Source: Mycolicibacterium aurum (lineage in GTDB: Bacteria; Actinomycetota; Actinomycetes; Mycobacteriales; Mycobacteriaceae). From it: a stretch of DNA of 64,000 nucleotides. The notes beneath the pieces are model-generated. The model had not been told where the DNA came from and ran no database searches. It was given only the letters and a program-made list of their open reading frames with translations. This document shows positions 32,799 to 41,613 of the stretch, in pieces. The position numbers and the translations under genes were made by a program. Position 1 is the stretch's first letter, and each line of letters starts with the position of its first letter. The DNA lies in assembly GCA_900078775.1 (NCBI GenBank), contig LT549889.1, positions 992,001 through 1,056,000 of the forward strand. Direction: 5' to 3'.

Positions 32799-34004
32799 CT
32801 AGTCGGCGGCTTCAAGTGGTGCTGGATCGGCGGGCACCAGTGGGAAGGCGGCCAGCGGGAACAGTGCGCACACCGCGAAGGCGACCGGGAACCCGGCCGC
32901 GGCGATGAGCGTGCCGAACACCGGCGCCCCGACGGCGGTGGCCAGATGCTGGCTGGTGTTCTGGGTGCCCAGCGCGCGCCCGCTCCAGAACGGCCCGGCG
33001 ATCTCGGCGATCGCGGTGAACGCCAAACCGTTGTCGGACACCGTGACCACCGAGGCGATGATCATCAACGCGATGGCGATCGGGGAGTCCAGCGCATCGG
33101 TGACCGCCAGCAGCGCCATGGTCACCGATGCGGCGGCCGCGATGGAACGGATGGGCCGCAGTCGGGACCCGGCGACGTCCGACCACCGGCCCGCGGCGAT
33201 GCGGCCGCCGGCGCCGAGGACCTGGGCGAGGGTGACCAGTGCGCCCGCCGACGCCGCCGACCATCCGCGTTCGGTCATCAACCAGACCAGGGTGAAGGTC
33301 CAGATGAATCCCTGCGGGACCACCAGCAGCACCGAGACGGCGTGGATGCGCCAGAGCATCGACGATCCGCGGTAGGGGTTGGCCAGATGTTCGGCCGGTG
33401 CGTCGGCGCGGTGCGGCCGTGGGGGATCCAGCACCCCGATCGCGCAGATGACGGCGGACAGCACGCACACCACCGCCGGGAACAGCAGCGCGGTGGCGAC
33501 CCCGTGGCTCTCGGCCAGGCGGGGGATCACCAGCGCGCCCAGGCCGACGCCCAACGGGGTGGCGGTCTGGCGGATGCCCATGGCCAGCCCGCGCTGCTCG
33601 GGCGGGAACCAGCCGACGACCACCCGGCCGCTGGCCGAATTGCTGCTGGCCGCGGCCATCCCGCCCAGTAACAGGAACGCGCCGACCGCGAACAGCGAGT
33701 CCATCGAGGCCGCGCCGAAGGCGAAGGCGGCCGTCAGCGCCGAGCCGACGGTCAGCACGATCCGTTCACCGACCCGGTCGACCAGCCACCCCCAGGCGAT
33801 CAGGGTCAGCACCAGCCCGAAACTCGGCATGGCCGCGAGCAATCCGGCCGTGGCGAGATCCACCCCACGCTCGGAGTGCAGGGTCGGGATCAGGAAGGCG
33901 GCGCCGTTGATGAAGACGTTGGCGCACGTGGTCGCGGTGAGCGCGATCACCAGCATCGACCACCGTCGCGCGGTGCCGATCGATGCGGTGCCCATGACCG
34001 CCAT
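32799..34004 (-). CDS. Major facilitator superfamily transporter (Rv2994-type)
   Basis: A 401-residue MFS protein with twelve predicted helices. The loop 2-3 region LIAWGWLVDRVGERIVLTVG and the later GGRIAAGRWSDVAGSRLRPIRS match MFS signature loops. It corresponds to Rv2994. The substrate is unknown. ATG 34004; convergent with the DHFR-like gene. The 121-base region upstream (34005-34125) is unusually AT-rich around 34020-34055, which may hold its promoter. Confidence 0.88.
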   Translation of the reverse strand: MAVMGTASIGTARRWSMLVIALTATTCANVFINGAAFLIPTLHSERGVDLATAGLLAAMPSFGLVLTLIAWGWLVDRVGERIVLTVGSALTAAFAFGAASMDSLFAVGAFLLLGGMAAASSNSASGRVVVGWFPPEQRGLAMGIRQTATPLGVGLGALVIPRLAESHGVATALLFPAVVCVLSAVICAIGVLDPPRPHRADAPAEHLANPYRGSSMLWRIHAVSVLLVVPQGFIWTFTLVWLMTERGWSAASAGALVTLAQVLGAGGRIAAGRWSDVAGSRLRPIRSIAAAASVTMALLAVTDALDSPIAIALMIIASVVTVSDNGLAFTAIAEIAGPFWSGRALGTQNTSQHLATAVGAPVFGTLIAAAGFPVAFAVCALFPLAAFPLVPADPAPLEAAD

Positions 34005-34125
34005 CGTGCCACGGGAATCTCAAGATATTGAACCTGCATCTCATAATATGGAATCAGAGTGGGCGGTGGCGGGACGGGCCGACGCCGCGCGCCGAAACGT
34101 TGCGGGACCTCATTAGGCTGGACGA

Positions 34126-34935
34126 ATGCGCCTCGGTCGAATTGCCAGTCCAGACGGGGTCGCCTTCGTGGTCATCGAGGGCGACTCGAACTCCGATGCG
34201 GTGTGCCGCGAGATCGCCGAACAGTATCTGTCGCGCAATCCCACGTTCACCGGCCGCAGTTGGCCGCTGGCCGACGTGCGCCTGTTGGCGCCGATCCTGG
34301 CCAGCAAGGTGATCTGCATGGGCAAGAACTACGCCGCGCACGCCCTGGAGATGGGTGGCGAGGCGCCGGAGGATCCGGTGATCTTCCTCAAACCCAACAC
34401 CGCCATCATCGGGCCCAACGTCCCCATCCAGCTGCCGGCCGACGCCAACCCGGTGCACCACGAGGGGGAGTTGGTGGCCGTCATCGAACGCCCCTGCAAG
34501 GACGTGCCCGCCGCCAAGGCCGCCGACTACATCCTCGGCTACACGATCGCCAACGACGTGTCCGCGCGGGATCAGCAGCAGAAGGACGGTCAGTGGATGC
34601 GGGCCAAGGGGCATGACACCTTCTGCCCGGTCGGGCCCTGGATCGAGACCGCGGTGGATCCGTCCGGGCTCGATCTGCGGACCGAGGTCATGCGCCAGGG
34701 TGAGGACTCCAAGCCCGAGGTCGAGGTCCGCCAGCAGTCCAACACCTCGCTGCTGCTGCACGATGTGGGCGCCATCGTCGAATGGGTGTCGGCGGTCATG
34801 ACGCTGCTGCCCGGTGACCTCATCCTCACCGGCACGCCCGAGGGCGTCGGCCCGATCGAGGACGGCGACACCGTCAGCATCACCATCGAGGGGATCGGCA
34901 CCCTCTCCAATCCCGTTGTGCGCAAGCAGAAATAA
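34126..34935 (+). CDS. Fumarylacetoacetate hydrolase family protein
   Basis: A 269-residue FAH-fold enzyme (Rv2993c-type). The metal-binding residues are in [17 protein letters not shown] and the conserved [23 protein letters not shown] motif, and the C-terminal [19 protein letters not shown] is diagnostic. The family cleaves or isomerises acyl-pyruvate type compounds (2-hydroxyhepta-2,4-diene-1,7-dioate isomerase or hydrolase). The exact substrate is unknown. ATG 34126; gltX follows after 17 bases, so they may form an operon. Confidence 0.92.
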   Translation: MRLGRIASPDGVAFVVIEGDSNSDAVCREIAEQYLSRNPTFTGRSWPLADVRLLAPILASKVICMGKNYAAHALEMGGEAPEDPVIFLKPNTAIIGPNVPIQLPADANPVHHEGELVAVIERPCKDVPAAKAADYILGYTIANDVSARDQQQKDGQWMRAKGHDTFCPVGPWIETAVDPSGLDLRTEVMRQGEDSKPEVEVRQQSNTSLLLHDVGAIVEWVSAVMTLLPGDLILTGTPEGVGPIEDGDTVSITIEGIGTLSNPVVRKQK

Positions 34936-34952
34936 AAGGACCAAGGAACACA

Positions 34953-36419
34953 ATGACAACCGCCAATGATGCTGTCCGGGTACGGTTCTGCCCCTCTCCC
35001 ACGGGCACCCCGCACGTCGGGTTGGTGCGCACCGCGCTGTTCAACTGGGCCTACGCCCGGCACACCGGCGGCACCTTCGTGTTCCGCATCGAGGACACCG
35101 ACGCCGCCCGCGACACCCAGGAGAGCTACGACGCCATCCTGGACGCGCTGCGCTGGCTCGGGCTGGACTGGGACGAGGGACCCGAGATCGGCGGCCCGCA
35201 CGAGCCCTACCGGCAGTCGCAGCGCAAGGATCTCTACCGCGACGTCATCGCCAAGCTGCTGGCCGCCGGCGAGGTGTACGAGGCCTACTCCACCCCCGAA
35301 GAGGTGGAGGCTCGGCACCTCGCCGCCGGCCGCAATCCCAAACTGGGCTATGACAACTACGACCGCGACCTCACCGATGAGCAGCGGGCGGCGTTCGCGG
35401 CCGAGGGGCGCAAGCCCGTGTTGCGGCTGCGGATGCCCGACGCGGACATCACCTGGACCGACCTGGTGCGCGGCGAGACCACCTTCGCCGCCGGGGTGGT
35501 GCCCGATTTCGCCATCACCCGCGCCAACGGTGATCCGCTCTACACGCTGGTGAACCCGGTCGACGACGCATTGATGAAGATCACACACGTGCTGCGCGGT
35601 GAGGACCTGCTGCCGTCCACACCGCGCCAGATCGCGCTGTACCAGGCGCTGATCCGTGTCGGTGTGGCCGACCGGATCCCCGAATTCGCGCACCTGCCAA
35701 GTGTTCTGGGCGAGGGCAACAAGAAGCTGTCCAAGCGGGACCCGCAGTCGAATCTGTTCCTGCACCGCGACCGGGGTTTCATCCCGGAGGGCCTGCTCAA
35801 CTACCTGGCGCTGCTGGGCTGGGGGATCGCCGACGACCGCGATCTGTTCAGCCTCGACGAGATGGTGGCCGCCTTCGACGTCGTCAACGTCAACTCCAAC
35901 CCGGCCCGCTTCGACCAGAAGAAGGCCGACGCGATCAATGCCGAGCACATCCGCCTGCTCAGCCCGGAGGACTTCACCGCGCGGCTGCGCGCCTATCTGG
36001 ACGCCCACGGGCACGACACCGGGCTGGACGAGGCCGGCTTCGCCGAGGCGGCGGCGCTGGTGCAGACCCGCATCGTGGTGCTCGGCGATGCGTGGGATCT
36101 GTTGAAGTTCTTCGACGATGGCTCCTACCTGCTCGACGAGAAGGCGGCGGCCAAGGAACTCAAGCCCGAGGCAGCGCCGGTGCTGGACGCCGCGCTGACG
36201 GCCCTGGAGGCCGCGCCGCAGTGGACCACCGCAGCCATCGAGGAAGCGCTCAAGACGGCGCTGCTGGACGGGCTGGAGCTCAAACCGCGTAAGGCCTTCG
36301 GCCCGATCCGGGTCGCGGTCACCGGTTCGACGATCAGCCCGCCGCTGTTCGAGTCCCTGGAACTGCTCGGTCGCGAGCGCAGTCTGGCCCGGTTGCGCGC
36401 CGCAAGGGTGGGGGTGTGA
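34953..36419 (+). CDS. gltX: Glutamyl-tRNA synthetase (non-discriminating type expected)
   Basis: A 488-residue class I synthetase. The HIGH-equivalent is the [10 protein letters not shown] region ([20 protein letters not shown]), and the KMSKS-equivalent is KKLSKRDP. It charges tRNA(Glu), and because gatCAB is present and no glutaminyl-tRNA synthetase is seen, it is expected also to mischarge tRNA(Gln). The two cognate tRNA genes lie immediately downstream. The message has AAGGA before ATG 34953. The zinc-binding Cys cluster of some GluRS enzymes is absent. Confidence 0.96.
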   Translation: MTTANDAVRVRFCPSPTGTPHVGLVRTALFNWAYARHTGGTFVFRIEDTDAARDTQESYDAILDALRWLGLDWDEGPEIGGPHEPYRQSQRKDLYRDVIAKLLAAGEVYEAYSTPEEVEARHLAAGRNPKLGYDNYDRDLTDEQRAAFAAEGRKPVLRLRMPDADITWTDLVRGETTFAAGVVPDFAITRANGDPLYTLVNPVDDALMKITHVLRGEDLLPSTPRQIALYQALIRVGVADRIPEFAHLPSVLGEGNKKLSKRDPQSNLFLHRDRGFIPEGLLNYLALLGWGIADDRDLFSLDEMVAAFDVVNVNSNPARFDQKKADAINAEHIRLLSPEDFTARLRAYLDAHGHDTGLDEAGFAEAAALVQTRIVVLGDAWDLLKFFDDGSYLLDEKAAAKELKPEAAPVLDAALTALEAAPQWTTAAIEEALKTALLDGLELKPRKAFGPIRVAVTGSTISPPLFESLELLGRERSLARLRAARVGV

Positions 36420-36536
36420 AAAGTGGTCCGAAATCTTTGGTAGTCTGCTCGTCGGCCCGGAAAGCACAGCGGAGCGATCCTCCGCTAGGCTGAAAGAGTC
36501 AAAAGGATGCCTTGAGCTGCAGCGATAGGCATCAAA

Positions 36537-36608
36537 TGGGGTATGGTGTAATTGGCAACACAGCGGTTTCTGGTACCGCCATTCTAGGTTCGAGTCCTGG
36601 TACCCCAG
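36537..36608 (+). tRNA. tRNA-Gln (anticodon CUG)
   Basis: A 72-base cloverleaf. The acceptor stem TGGGGTA pairs with TACCCCA, the anticodon arm reads GGTTTCTGGTACC with CTG as anticodon, and the T arm is GGTTCGAGTCC. Discriminator G, CCA not encoded. The 117 bases between gltX and this gene hold no recognisable gene. In this organism the tRNA is probably charged with Glu by GltX and amidated by GatCAB. Confidence 0.95.
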
Positions 36609-36682
36609 CTGTTCCGGTCTTCAGCAGCGGATTAGGTGAGAACGACCGCCTGAGCTATGCTTTCCGACCGGAAGATGTTCTA

Positions 36683-36755
36683 GCCCCCGTCGTCTAGCGG
36701 CCTAGGACGCCGCCCTCTCACGGCGGTAGCGTGGGTTCGAATCCCATCGGGGGTA
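36683..36755 (+). tRNA. tRNA-Glu (anticodon CUC)
   Basis: A 73-base cloverleaf. The acceptor is GCCCCCG with CGGGGGT, the anticodon arm is CCGCCCTCTCACGGCGG with CTC as anticodon, and the T arm is GGGTTCGAATCCC. Discriminator A, CCA not encoded. It lies 74 bases after tRNA-Gln and directly before a terminator, so the pair may be transcribed together. Confidence 0.96.
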
Positions 36756-36761
36756 CGCGAT

Positions 36762-36789
36762 AGAGGCCCAGGAGAAATCCTGGGCCTCT
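36762..36789 (+). terminator. Hairpin terminator after the tRNA pair
   Basis: AGAGGCCCAGGA (36762-36773) pairs with TCCTGGGCCTCT (36778-36789), a 12-bp stem with a GAAA tetraloop, followed by the T-rich TCTCGTTT. Confidence 0.85.
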
Positions 36790-36873
36790 TCTCGTTTCCG
36801 CCGGTGTTGCGGCCCGCCGGATCGCGGTGCCCGACCGTGATTTATCCCACGTATCGATCACCCTGGCGGCGAG

Positions 36874-37575
36874 TCAGAGGCGGCGGGTCAGTGCCTCGGA
36901 GGCCGCGACCAGATCCGCGGCCCAGCGGGCCCCCGGTCGGCGGCCCATCCGGTCGATCGGTCCCGACACCGACACCGCCGCGATGACGGCGCCGCGTCCG
37001 TCGCGCACCGGGGCCGCCACGCTGGCGACGCCGGACTCCCGCTCTGCCGCGCTCTGCGCCCAGCCCCGGCGGCGTACCTCGGCCAGGGTCCGTTCGGTGA
37101 ACTTGGCCCCCGGCAGTACCGCCTGCTGGGTGGCGGGATCGCTGTAGGCCAGTAGCACTTTGGCGCCGGAGCCGGCGGTCATCGGCAGCCGGGTGCCGAC
37201 CGGGACGGTGTCGCGCAGGCCGACCGGCGGCTCCAGGGAGGCCACACACACCCGGGAGGTGCCCTCCCGGCGGTAGAGCTGCACGCTCTCGCCGGTGAGC
37301 TCACGCAGGCGGGGCAGTACGACGGCGCCGGCGGCCAGCAGCGGATCGTTGACGTGTCCGGCCAACTCGGTCAGCGCCGGTCCGAGCCGCCATCGTCCCT
37401 CGTTGTCGCGGGCCAGCAGCCGGTGTACCTCCAGCCCGGCGGCCAGCCGGTGCGCGGTCGCCCGCGGCAGCCCGGTGCGTTCGCAGAGTTCGGCCAGGCC
37501 GCAAGGTGACTCGGCCACCGTGTGCAGTACGCCCACCGCTTTGTCGAGGACGCCGATACCGCTATCCTGTCTCAC
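36874..37575 (-). CDS. IclR family regulator of leucine biosynthesis (NdgR/LtbR type)
   Basis: A 233-residue IclR protein corresponding to Rv2989. The N-terminal winged HTH (VLDKAVGVLHTVAESPCGLAELCERTGLPRATAHRLA, given in parts: the recognition helix is LPRATAHRLA) is followed by the effector domain (GVASVAAPVRDGRGAVIAAVSVSGP). Divergent orthologues next to leuCD are known as NdgR in Streptomyces and LtbR in Corynebacterium, where LtbR controls leuCD, leuB and tryptophan genes. The divergent leuC promoter here carries repeated GAGATA words. GTG 37575 lies four bases from the first repeat, suggesting autoregulation. Confidence 0.88.
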   Translation of the reverse strand: MRQDSGIGVLDKAVGVLHTVAESPCGLAELCERTGLPRATAHRLAAGLEVHRLLARDNEGRWRLGPALTELAGHVNDPLLAAGAVVLPRLRELTGESVQLYRREGTSRVCVASLEPPVGLRDTVPVGTRLPMTAGSGAKVLLAYSDPATQQAVLPGAKFTERTLAEVRRRGWAQSAAERESGVASVAAPVRDGRGAVIAAVSVSGPIDRMGRRPGARWAADLVAASEALTRRL

Positions 37576-37578
37576 AGG

Positions 37579-37648
37579 GAGATACTAGCGTCCCGCATCG
37601 TGAGATAGCCAGCCCGTCACGGCAGGACGCCCGAGTCGAAGTGAGATA
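37579..37648. promoter_or_regulatory. Repeated GAGATA words in the IclR-leuC intergenic region
   Basis: In the 76-base space between the divergent genes, GAGATA occurs at 37579-37584, 37602-37607 and 37643-37648; the last two are extended as GTGAGATA. The last copy ends three bases before the leuC ATG. The repetition in a short region between an IclR gene and its expected target suggests operator sites. Confidence 0.45.
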
Positions 37649-37651
37649 CCC

Positions 37652-39091
37652 ATGGAGCAGAACAAGCCCAGGACCCTGGCCGAGAAGGTGTGGGACGACC
37701 ACGTCGTGTCCCGCGGACCGGGGGAGGGCGCGGCCAAAGAGCCCGACCTGATCTACATCGATCTGCACCTCGTGCACGAGGTCACCAGCCCGCAGGCATT
37801 CGACGGTCTGCGCTTGGCCGGCCGTCCCGTCCGCCGGCCCGATCTGACGATCGCGACCGAGGACCACAACGTGCCGACGATCGACATCGACAAGCCGATC
37901 GCCGATCCGGTTTCGCGCACCCAGGTGGAGACCCTGCGCCGCAACTGCGAGGAGTTCGGCATCCGGTTGCACCCGATGGGTGACGCGGAGCAGGGCATCG
38001 TGCACATCATCGGCCCGCAGTTGGGTCTGACCCAGCCGGGCATGACGGTGGTCTGCGGCGACAGTCACACCTCCACCCACGGTGCTTTCGGTGCGATCGC
38101 CATGGGTATCGGCACTTCTGAGGTCGAACACGTGATGGCCACGCAGACCCTGCCGCTCAAGCCGTTCAAGACGATGGCGGTCAACGTCGACGGGGAACTG
38201 CCCGCCGGAGTGAGCGCCAAGGACATCATCCTGGCGGTGATCGCCAAGATCGGGACCGGCGGCGGACAGGGGCACGTCATCGAATACCGGGGCAGCGCCA
38301 TCGAATCGTTGTCGATGGAAGGCCGGATGACGATCTGCAACATGAGCATCGAGGCCGGCGCCCGGGCCGGAATGGTGGCACCCGATGCCACAACCTTCGA
38401 GTTCCTCAAGGGGCGTCCGCACGCGCCGACCGGCGCGGACTGGGATGCCGCGGTGCAGGCCTGGAGCCAGTTGCGCACCGACGAGGGCGCCGAATTCGAC
38501 ACCGAGGTCCACATCGACGCCTCCACCCTGAGCCCGTTCGTGACCTGGGGCACCAACCCGGGACAGGGCGTTCCGCTGTCGGCGACGGTGCCCGACCCCG
38601 AGATGATGCTCGACGACGCCGCCAAACAGGCTGCCGAGAAAGCCTTGGCTTATATGGATCTTCAGGCGGGTACCCCGATGCGGGACGTCGCCGTGGACAC
38701 GGTGTTCGTCGGCTCATGCACCAACGGGCGCATCGAAGATCTGCGGGTGGTGGCCGAGATCCTGGACGGCCGCAAGGTCGCCGACGGCGTCCGGATGCTC
38801 GTGGTGCCCGGGTCCATGCGGGTCCGTGAGCAAGCCGAATCCGAAGGTCTGGGCGCGATCTTCACCGCCGCGGGCGCCGAGTGGCGCCAGGCCGGCTGCT
38901 CGATGTGTCTGGGAATGAACCCCGATCAGCTCGCCCCGGGGGAGCGTTGCGCGTCGACTTCCAACCGCAATTTCGAAGGACGGCAGGGCAAGGGTGGCCG
39001 CACCCACCTGGTGTCACCGGCTGTGGCGGCCGCCACAGCGGTCCGCGGCACCCTGTCTTCCCCTGCCGATCTGGCCCCCGCCGGCCGATAG
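37652..39091 (+). CDS. leuC: 3-isopropylmalate dehydratase large subunit
   Basis: A 479-residue aconitase-superfamily subunit that, with LeuD, converts 2- to 3-isopropylmalate in leucine synthesis. The three 4Fe-4S cysteines are in [12 protein letters not shown] and [26 protein letters not shown] and [17 protein letters not shown] are typical. ATG 37652 comes directly after the GAGATA repeats with no strong ribosome site, so translation may rely on a short leader. leuD follows after 44 bases. Confidence 0.97.
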   Translation: MEQNKPRTLAEKVWDDHVVSRGPGEGAAKEPDLIYIDLHLVHEVTSPQAFDGLRLAGRPVRRPDLTIATEDHNVPTIDIDKPIADPVSRTQVETLRRNCEEFGIRLHPMGDAEQGIVHIIGPQLGLTQPGMTVVCGDSHTSTHGAFGAIAMGIGTSEVEHVMATQTLPLKPFKTMAVNVDGELPAGVSAKDIILAVIAKIGTGGGQGHVIEYRGSAIESLSMEGRMTICNMSIEAGARAGMVAPDATTFEFLKGRPHAPTGADWDAAVQAWSQLRTDEGAEFDTEVHIDASTLSPFVTWGTNPGQGVPLSATVPDPEMMLDDAAKQAAEKALAYMDLQAGTPMRDVAVDTVFVGSCTNGRIEDLRVVAEILDGRKVADGVRMLVVPGSMRVREQAESEGLGAIFTAAGAEWRQAGCSMCLGMNPDQLAPGERCASTSNRNFEGRQGKGGRTHLVSPAVAAATAVRGTLSSPADLAPAGR

Positions 39092-39135
39092 GCCGAACCC
39101 CCGGCTCAGCCCCAAACTGCTAGGAGTACCAGGAC

Positions 39136-39729
39136 ATGCAAGCTTTTGACACCCACACCGGGATCGGCGTTCCGCTGCGCCGGTCCAACGTCGACACCGA
39201 CCAGATCATCCCGGCGGTGTATTTGAAGCGGGTCACCCGAACGGGTTTCGAGGACGGCCTGTTCGCGGCTTGGCGCAATGATCCGTCCTTCATTCTGAAT
39301 TTGGCGCCGTTCGACAAAGGAACGGTTTTGGTGGCCGGCCCCGATTTCGGCACCGGTTCGTCTCGGGAACACGCCGTCTGGGCGCTCATGGATTACGGCT
39401 TCCGGGTCGTCATCTCACCGCGGTTCGCCGATATTTTCCGGGGCAATGCCGGCAAGGCGGGCCTTTTGGCGGCCGAAGTCTCACAAGATGATGTCGAACT
39501 TCTTTGGAAGCTGATCGAGCAGAATCCAGGGCTGGAAATCACTGTCAATCTTCAAGATCGAACGATCGCCGCCGGAACGGTCGTGGTGCCGTTCAAGATT
39601 GATGACTACACCGCCTGGCGGCTGCTGGAAGGTCTCGACGATATAGGCCTTACGCTGCGGAAACAGGACGAAATCCAGGAGTTCGAGCGGCGTCGTCCGA
39701 GCTGGAAACCCAGAACTCTGCAGGCCTGA
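39136..39729 (+). CDS. leuD: 3-isopropylmalate dehydratase small subunit
   Basis: A 197-residue swivel-domain subunit that completes the isopropylmalate isomerase. [21 protein letters not shown], the FLDQP-equivalent [25 protein letters not shown] and the [17 protein letters not shown] strand are typical. AGGAG precedes ATG 39136. The 3' half has somewhat lower GC at third positions than neighbouring genes (CTTTTGG, GATTTC, ATATTTTC), but the sequence is intact. Confidence 0.96.
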   Translation: MQAFDTHTGIGVPLRRSNVDTDQIIPAVYLKRVTRTGFEDGLFAAWRNDPSFILNLAPFDKGTVLVAGPDFGTGSSREHAVWALMDYGFRVVISPRFADIFRGNAGKAGLLAAEVSQDDVELLWKLIEQNPGLEITVNLQDRTIAAGTVVVPFKIDDYTAWRLLEGLDDIGLTLRKQDEIQEFERRRPSWKPRTLQA

Positions 39730-39740
39730 ATTCGCCGGTT

Positions 39741-39763
39741 CCGGGCCCCCAAATATGGCCCGG
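39741..39763 (+). terminator. Possible leuCD terminator hairpin
   Basis: CCGGGCC (39741-39747) pairs with GGCCCGG (39757-39763) around a 9-base AT-rich loop. It lies 12 bases after leuD and is followed by CAACCCCTTTCTC, without a clear U-tract. Confidence 0.5.
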
Positions 39764-39893
39764 CAACCCCTTTCTCGGACGCCGGTACCACTGTCCAAGT
39801 GGGCCAACCGGATTGCAGAAATGTCCGCTAGCTACGTTTGAAACCGCGCGTGGCTCTTGGAAATATGTGCCCAATGGGTTTACCGTGTCCTCT

Positions 39894-39920
39894 AGTCGGT
39901 CCAAGGTGGACCACTGGACT
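39894..39920 (+). promoter_or_regulatory. Leader hairpin just before the hupB ribosome site
   Basis: GGTCCA (39898-39903) pairs with TGGACC (39907-39912) around an AGG loop, and AGTC (39894-39897) pairs with GACT (39917-39920) after a four-base bulge. The structure ends directly before CGGAGGG of the hupB ribosome site. A possible promoter, TTGAAA (39838-39843) and AAATAT (39861-39866), lies upstream. It could influence translation, but this is inference. Confidence 0.35.
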
Positions 39921-39933
39921 TCGGAGGGTTTGC

Positions 39934-40602
39934 ATGAACAAAGCAGAGCTCATCGACGCACTCACAACCAAGTTGGGCACCGATCGTCGACAGGCTACTG
40001 CCGCGGTTGAGAACATCGTCGACACGATCGTGCGCGCGGTGCACAAGGGCGAGAGCGTCACCATCACCGGCTTCGGCGTTTTCGAGCAGCGCCGCCGCGC
40101 CGCCCGGGTGGCCCGCAACCCGCGCACCGGTGAGACCGTGAAGGTCAAGCCGACGTCGGTTCCGGCCTTCCGCCCCGGCGCTCAGTTCAAGGCGGTTGTC
40201 TCTGGCGCGCAGCGTCTCCCGGCAGACGGCCCGGCCGTCAAGCGCGGTGTGGCCGCGGCCCCCGCCAAGCGTGGTGCCGCCAAGAAGGCCGCTCCGGCCA
40301 AGAAGGCCACCGCGGCCAAGAAGGCTGCTCCGGCGAAGAAGGCCACCGCGGCCAAGAAGGCTGCTCCGGCCAAGAAGGCCACCGCGGCCAAGAAGGCTGC
40401 TCCGGCGAAGAAGGCCACCGCGGCCAAGAAGGCTGCTCCGGCCAAGAAGGCCACCGCGGCCAAGAAGGCTGCTCCGGCGAAGAAGGCCACCGTCGCCAAG
40501 AAGGCTGCTCCGGCGAAGAAGGCCACCGCGGCCAAGAAGGCTGCTCCGGCGAAGAAGGCTCCGGCCAAGAAGGCTCCGGCCAAGCGCGGCGGCCGCAAGT
40601 AA
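39934..40602 (+). CDS. hupB: Histone-like nucleoid protein HupB (HLP/MDP1)
   Basis: A 222-residue mycobacterial HU. The N-terminal 90 residues are the HU dimer fold ([40 protein letters not shown], the arm [20 protein letters not shown]). The C-terminal 120 residues are a Lys/Ala/Pro-rich histone-H1-like tail of repeated [12 protein letters not shown] units. It binds and compacts DNA, and in mycobacteria it also affects iron acquisition genes and growth. ATG 39934 follows GGAGGG. The tail repeats are near identical in DNA, so the length may vary between strains and be prone to assembly error. Confidence 0.97.
   Translation: MNKAELIDALTTKLGTDRRQATAAVENIVDTIVRAVHKGESVTITGFGVFEQRRRAARVARNPRTGETVKVKPTSVPAFRPGAQFKAVVSGAQRLPADGPAVKRGVAAAPAKRGAAKKAAPAKKATAAKKAAPAKKATAAKKAAPAKKATAAKKAAPAKKATAAKKAAPAKKATAAKKAAPAKKATVAKKAAPAKKATAAKKAAPAKKAPAKKAPAKRGGRK
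40279..40566 (+). repeat. 36-bp in-frame tandem repeat in the hupB tail
   Basis: Seven full 36-bp units run from 40279 to 40530, then a partial one. Each encodes the 12-residue unit [12 protein letters not shown]. Units differ mainly by alternation of GCC and GCG after the Pro codon and one Val substitution (GTC at about 40491). Near-identical DNA units suggest recent unequal exchange or replication slippage. Confidence 0.9.
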
Positions 40603-40620
40603 TTTCGGCAGTACTGCAAA

Positions 40621-40650
40621 AGCACCCCAGAACTTCGGTTCTGGGGTGCT
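40621..40650. terminator. Bidirectional hairpin between hupB and mutT1
   Basis: AGCACCCCAGAAC (40621-40633) pairs perfectly with GTTCTGGGGTGCT (40638-40650) around the stable tetraloop TTCG, followed by CTTGCGTT and preceded by GCAAA. It lies between convergent genes and would serve both. Confidence 0.88.
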
Positions 40651-40657
40651 CTTGCGT

Positions 40658-41584
40658 TCAGGCCTTGACGGCCAGCGGGCTGCCGATGTGGTCGGCGGCG
40701 ACCAACCGGCCACTCACCGAGGACAGCACCCAGGTGCTGCCCTTGCGGTTGCGCGACTTGTCCGGACGCACCCCGTCACGCTCACACCACCAGGCGATGA
40801 GGTCGGGAATCACCTTGCCCTGGGTGCAGATCACCGGTGTCTTGCCGGTAGCCGCGATCTCCAGGATCCTGGCCCGGGCGGTCTTGTGATCCTCGGCGTA
40901 GGCCTCGTCGGTCAGCGCCGATTCGACCTCGATCTCGGCACCGAGTTCCTGGGCCAGCGGCGTCAGGGTCTGCTGGCAGCGGACCCGTGGCGCGGCGTGC
41001 AACTCGGTGGCGCCGAAGGCGAGTAGTTGCCCCACCAGGGATTCGGCCTGGGCGCGGCCCAGCTTGTCCAGCGGCCGTTTCCAGTCCTCGCCCTTGTACT
41101 TCTTGCGCGACCCGGCCCGGCCATGGCGCACGATGATCGTCGTCTGGGTATCGGCCGGCACTTTGGTGAAGCGTCGCAGCACCTTCCGGTCGTGGGGGTA
41201 CTGCAGCCGTTTCATCGCCTCCTCGGGCGCGAGCCAGAGCAGCTCATCGACCTCCTCGTTGGCGAGAAACTCGCCGGCATGCGCGCCCGCGGCCCAGTAC
41301 ACGACCCGTTTGACGGTGTCCTCCACCGGGTAACTGATGACGGCGAGCCGACGGCCCAGCCGGCTGTGAAAGCCGGTCTCCTCCCGGATCTCCCGCACAG
41401 CGGTGACCGGATGGGCCTCACCCGGATCCACCTTGCCCTTGGGCAGGGACCAGTCGTCGTAGCGAGGCCGGTGCACGATGGCGACCTCGGTACGTCCCGC
41501 GTGCTCGCGCCACAGCACCGCACCGGCGGCGTGCACCACCTTCACGTCCTTGCGGGTCGAGCTGTCCGACACATCAACTCCCAT
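40658..41584 (-). CDS. mutT1: MutT1, Nudix hydrolase fused to a histidine phosphatase
   Basis: A 308-residue two-domain protein. The Nudix domain (residues 15-145) contains the Nudix box from [20 protein letters not shown] to ETGF. The C-terminal histidine phosphatase domain contains the catalytic RHGRAG (residue about 167) and later His/Glu residues. In M. tuberculosis and M. smegmatis MutT1 removes 8-oxo-GTP/8-oxo-dGTP and diadenosine polyphosphates. It is downstream of ppk on the same strand (29 bases), so may share its transcript. ATG 41584. Confidence 0.95.
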   Translation of the reverse strand: MGVDVSDSSTRKDVKVVHAAGAVLWREHAGRTEVAIVHRPRYDDWSLPKGKVDPGEAHPVTAVREIREETGFHSRLGRRLAVISYPVEDTVKRVVYWAAGAHAGEFLANEEVDELLWLAPEEAMKRLQYPHDRKVLRRFTKVPADTQTTIIVRHGRAGSRKKYKGEDWKRPLDKLGRAQAESLVGQLLAFGATELHAAPRVRCQQTLTPLAQELGAEIEVESALTDEAYAEDHKTARARILEIAATGKTPVICTQGKVIPDLIAWWCERDGVRPDKSRNRKGSTWVLSSVSGRLVAADHIGSPLAVKA

Positions 41585-41613
41585 ACGTTGTCAGTGGTCG
41601 ACAGGTCGTCAGG

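Noticed and set aside
40279..40566. Tandem repeats considered as a CRISPR array
   Set aside because: No unique spacers; the units are in frame within hupB and code for the Lys/Ala/Pro tail.
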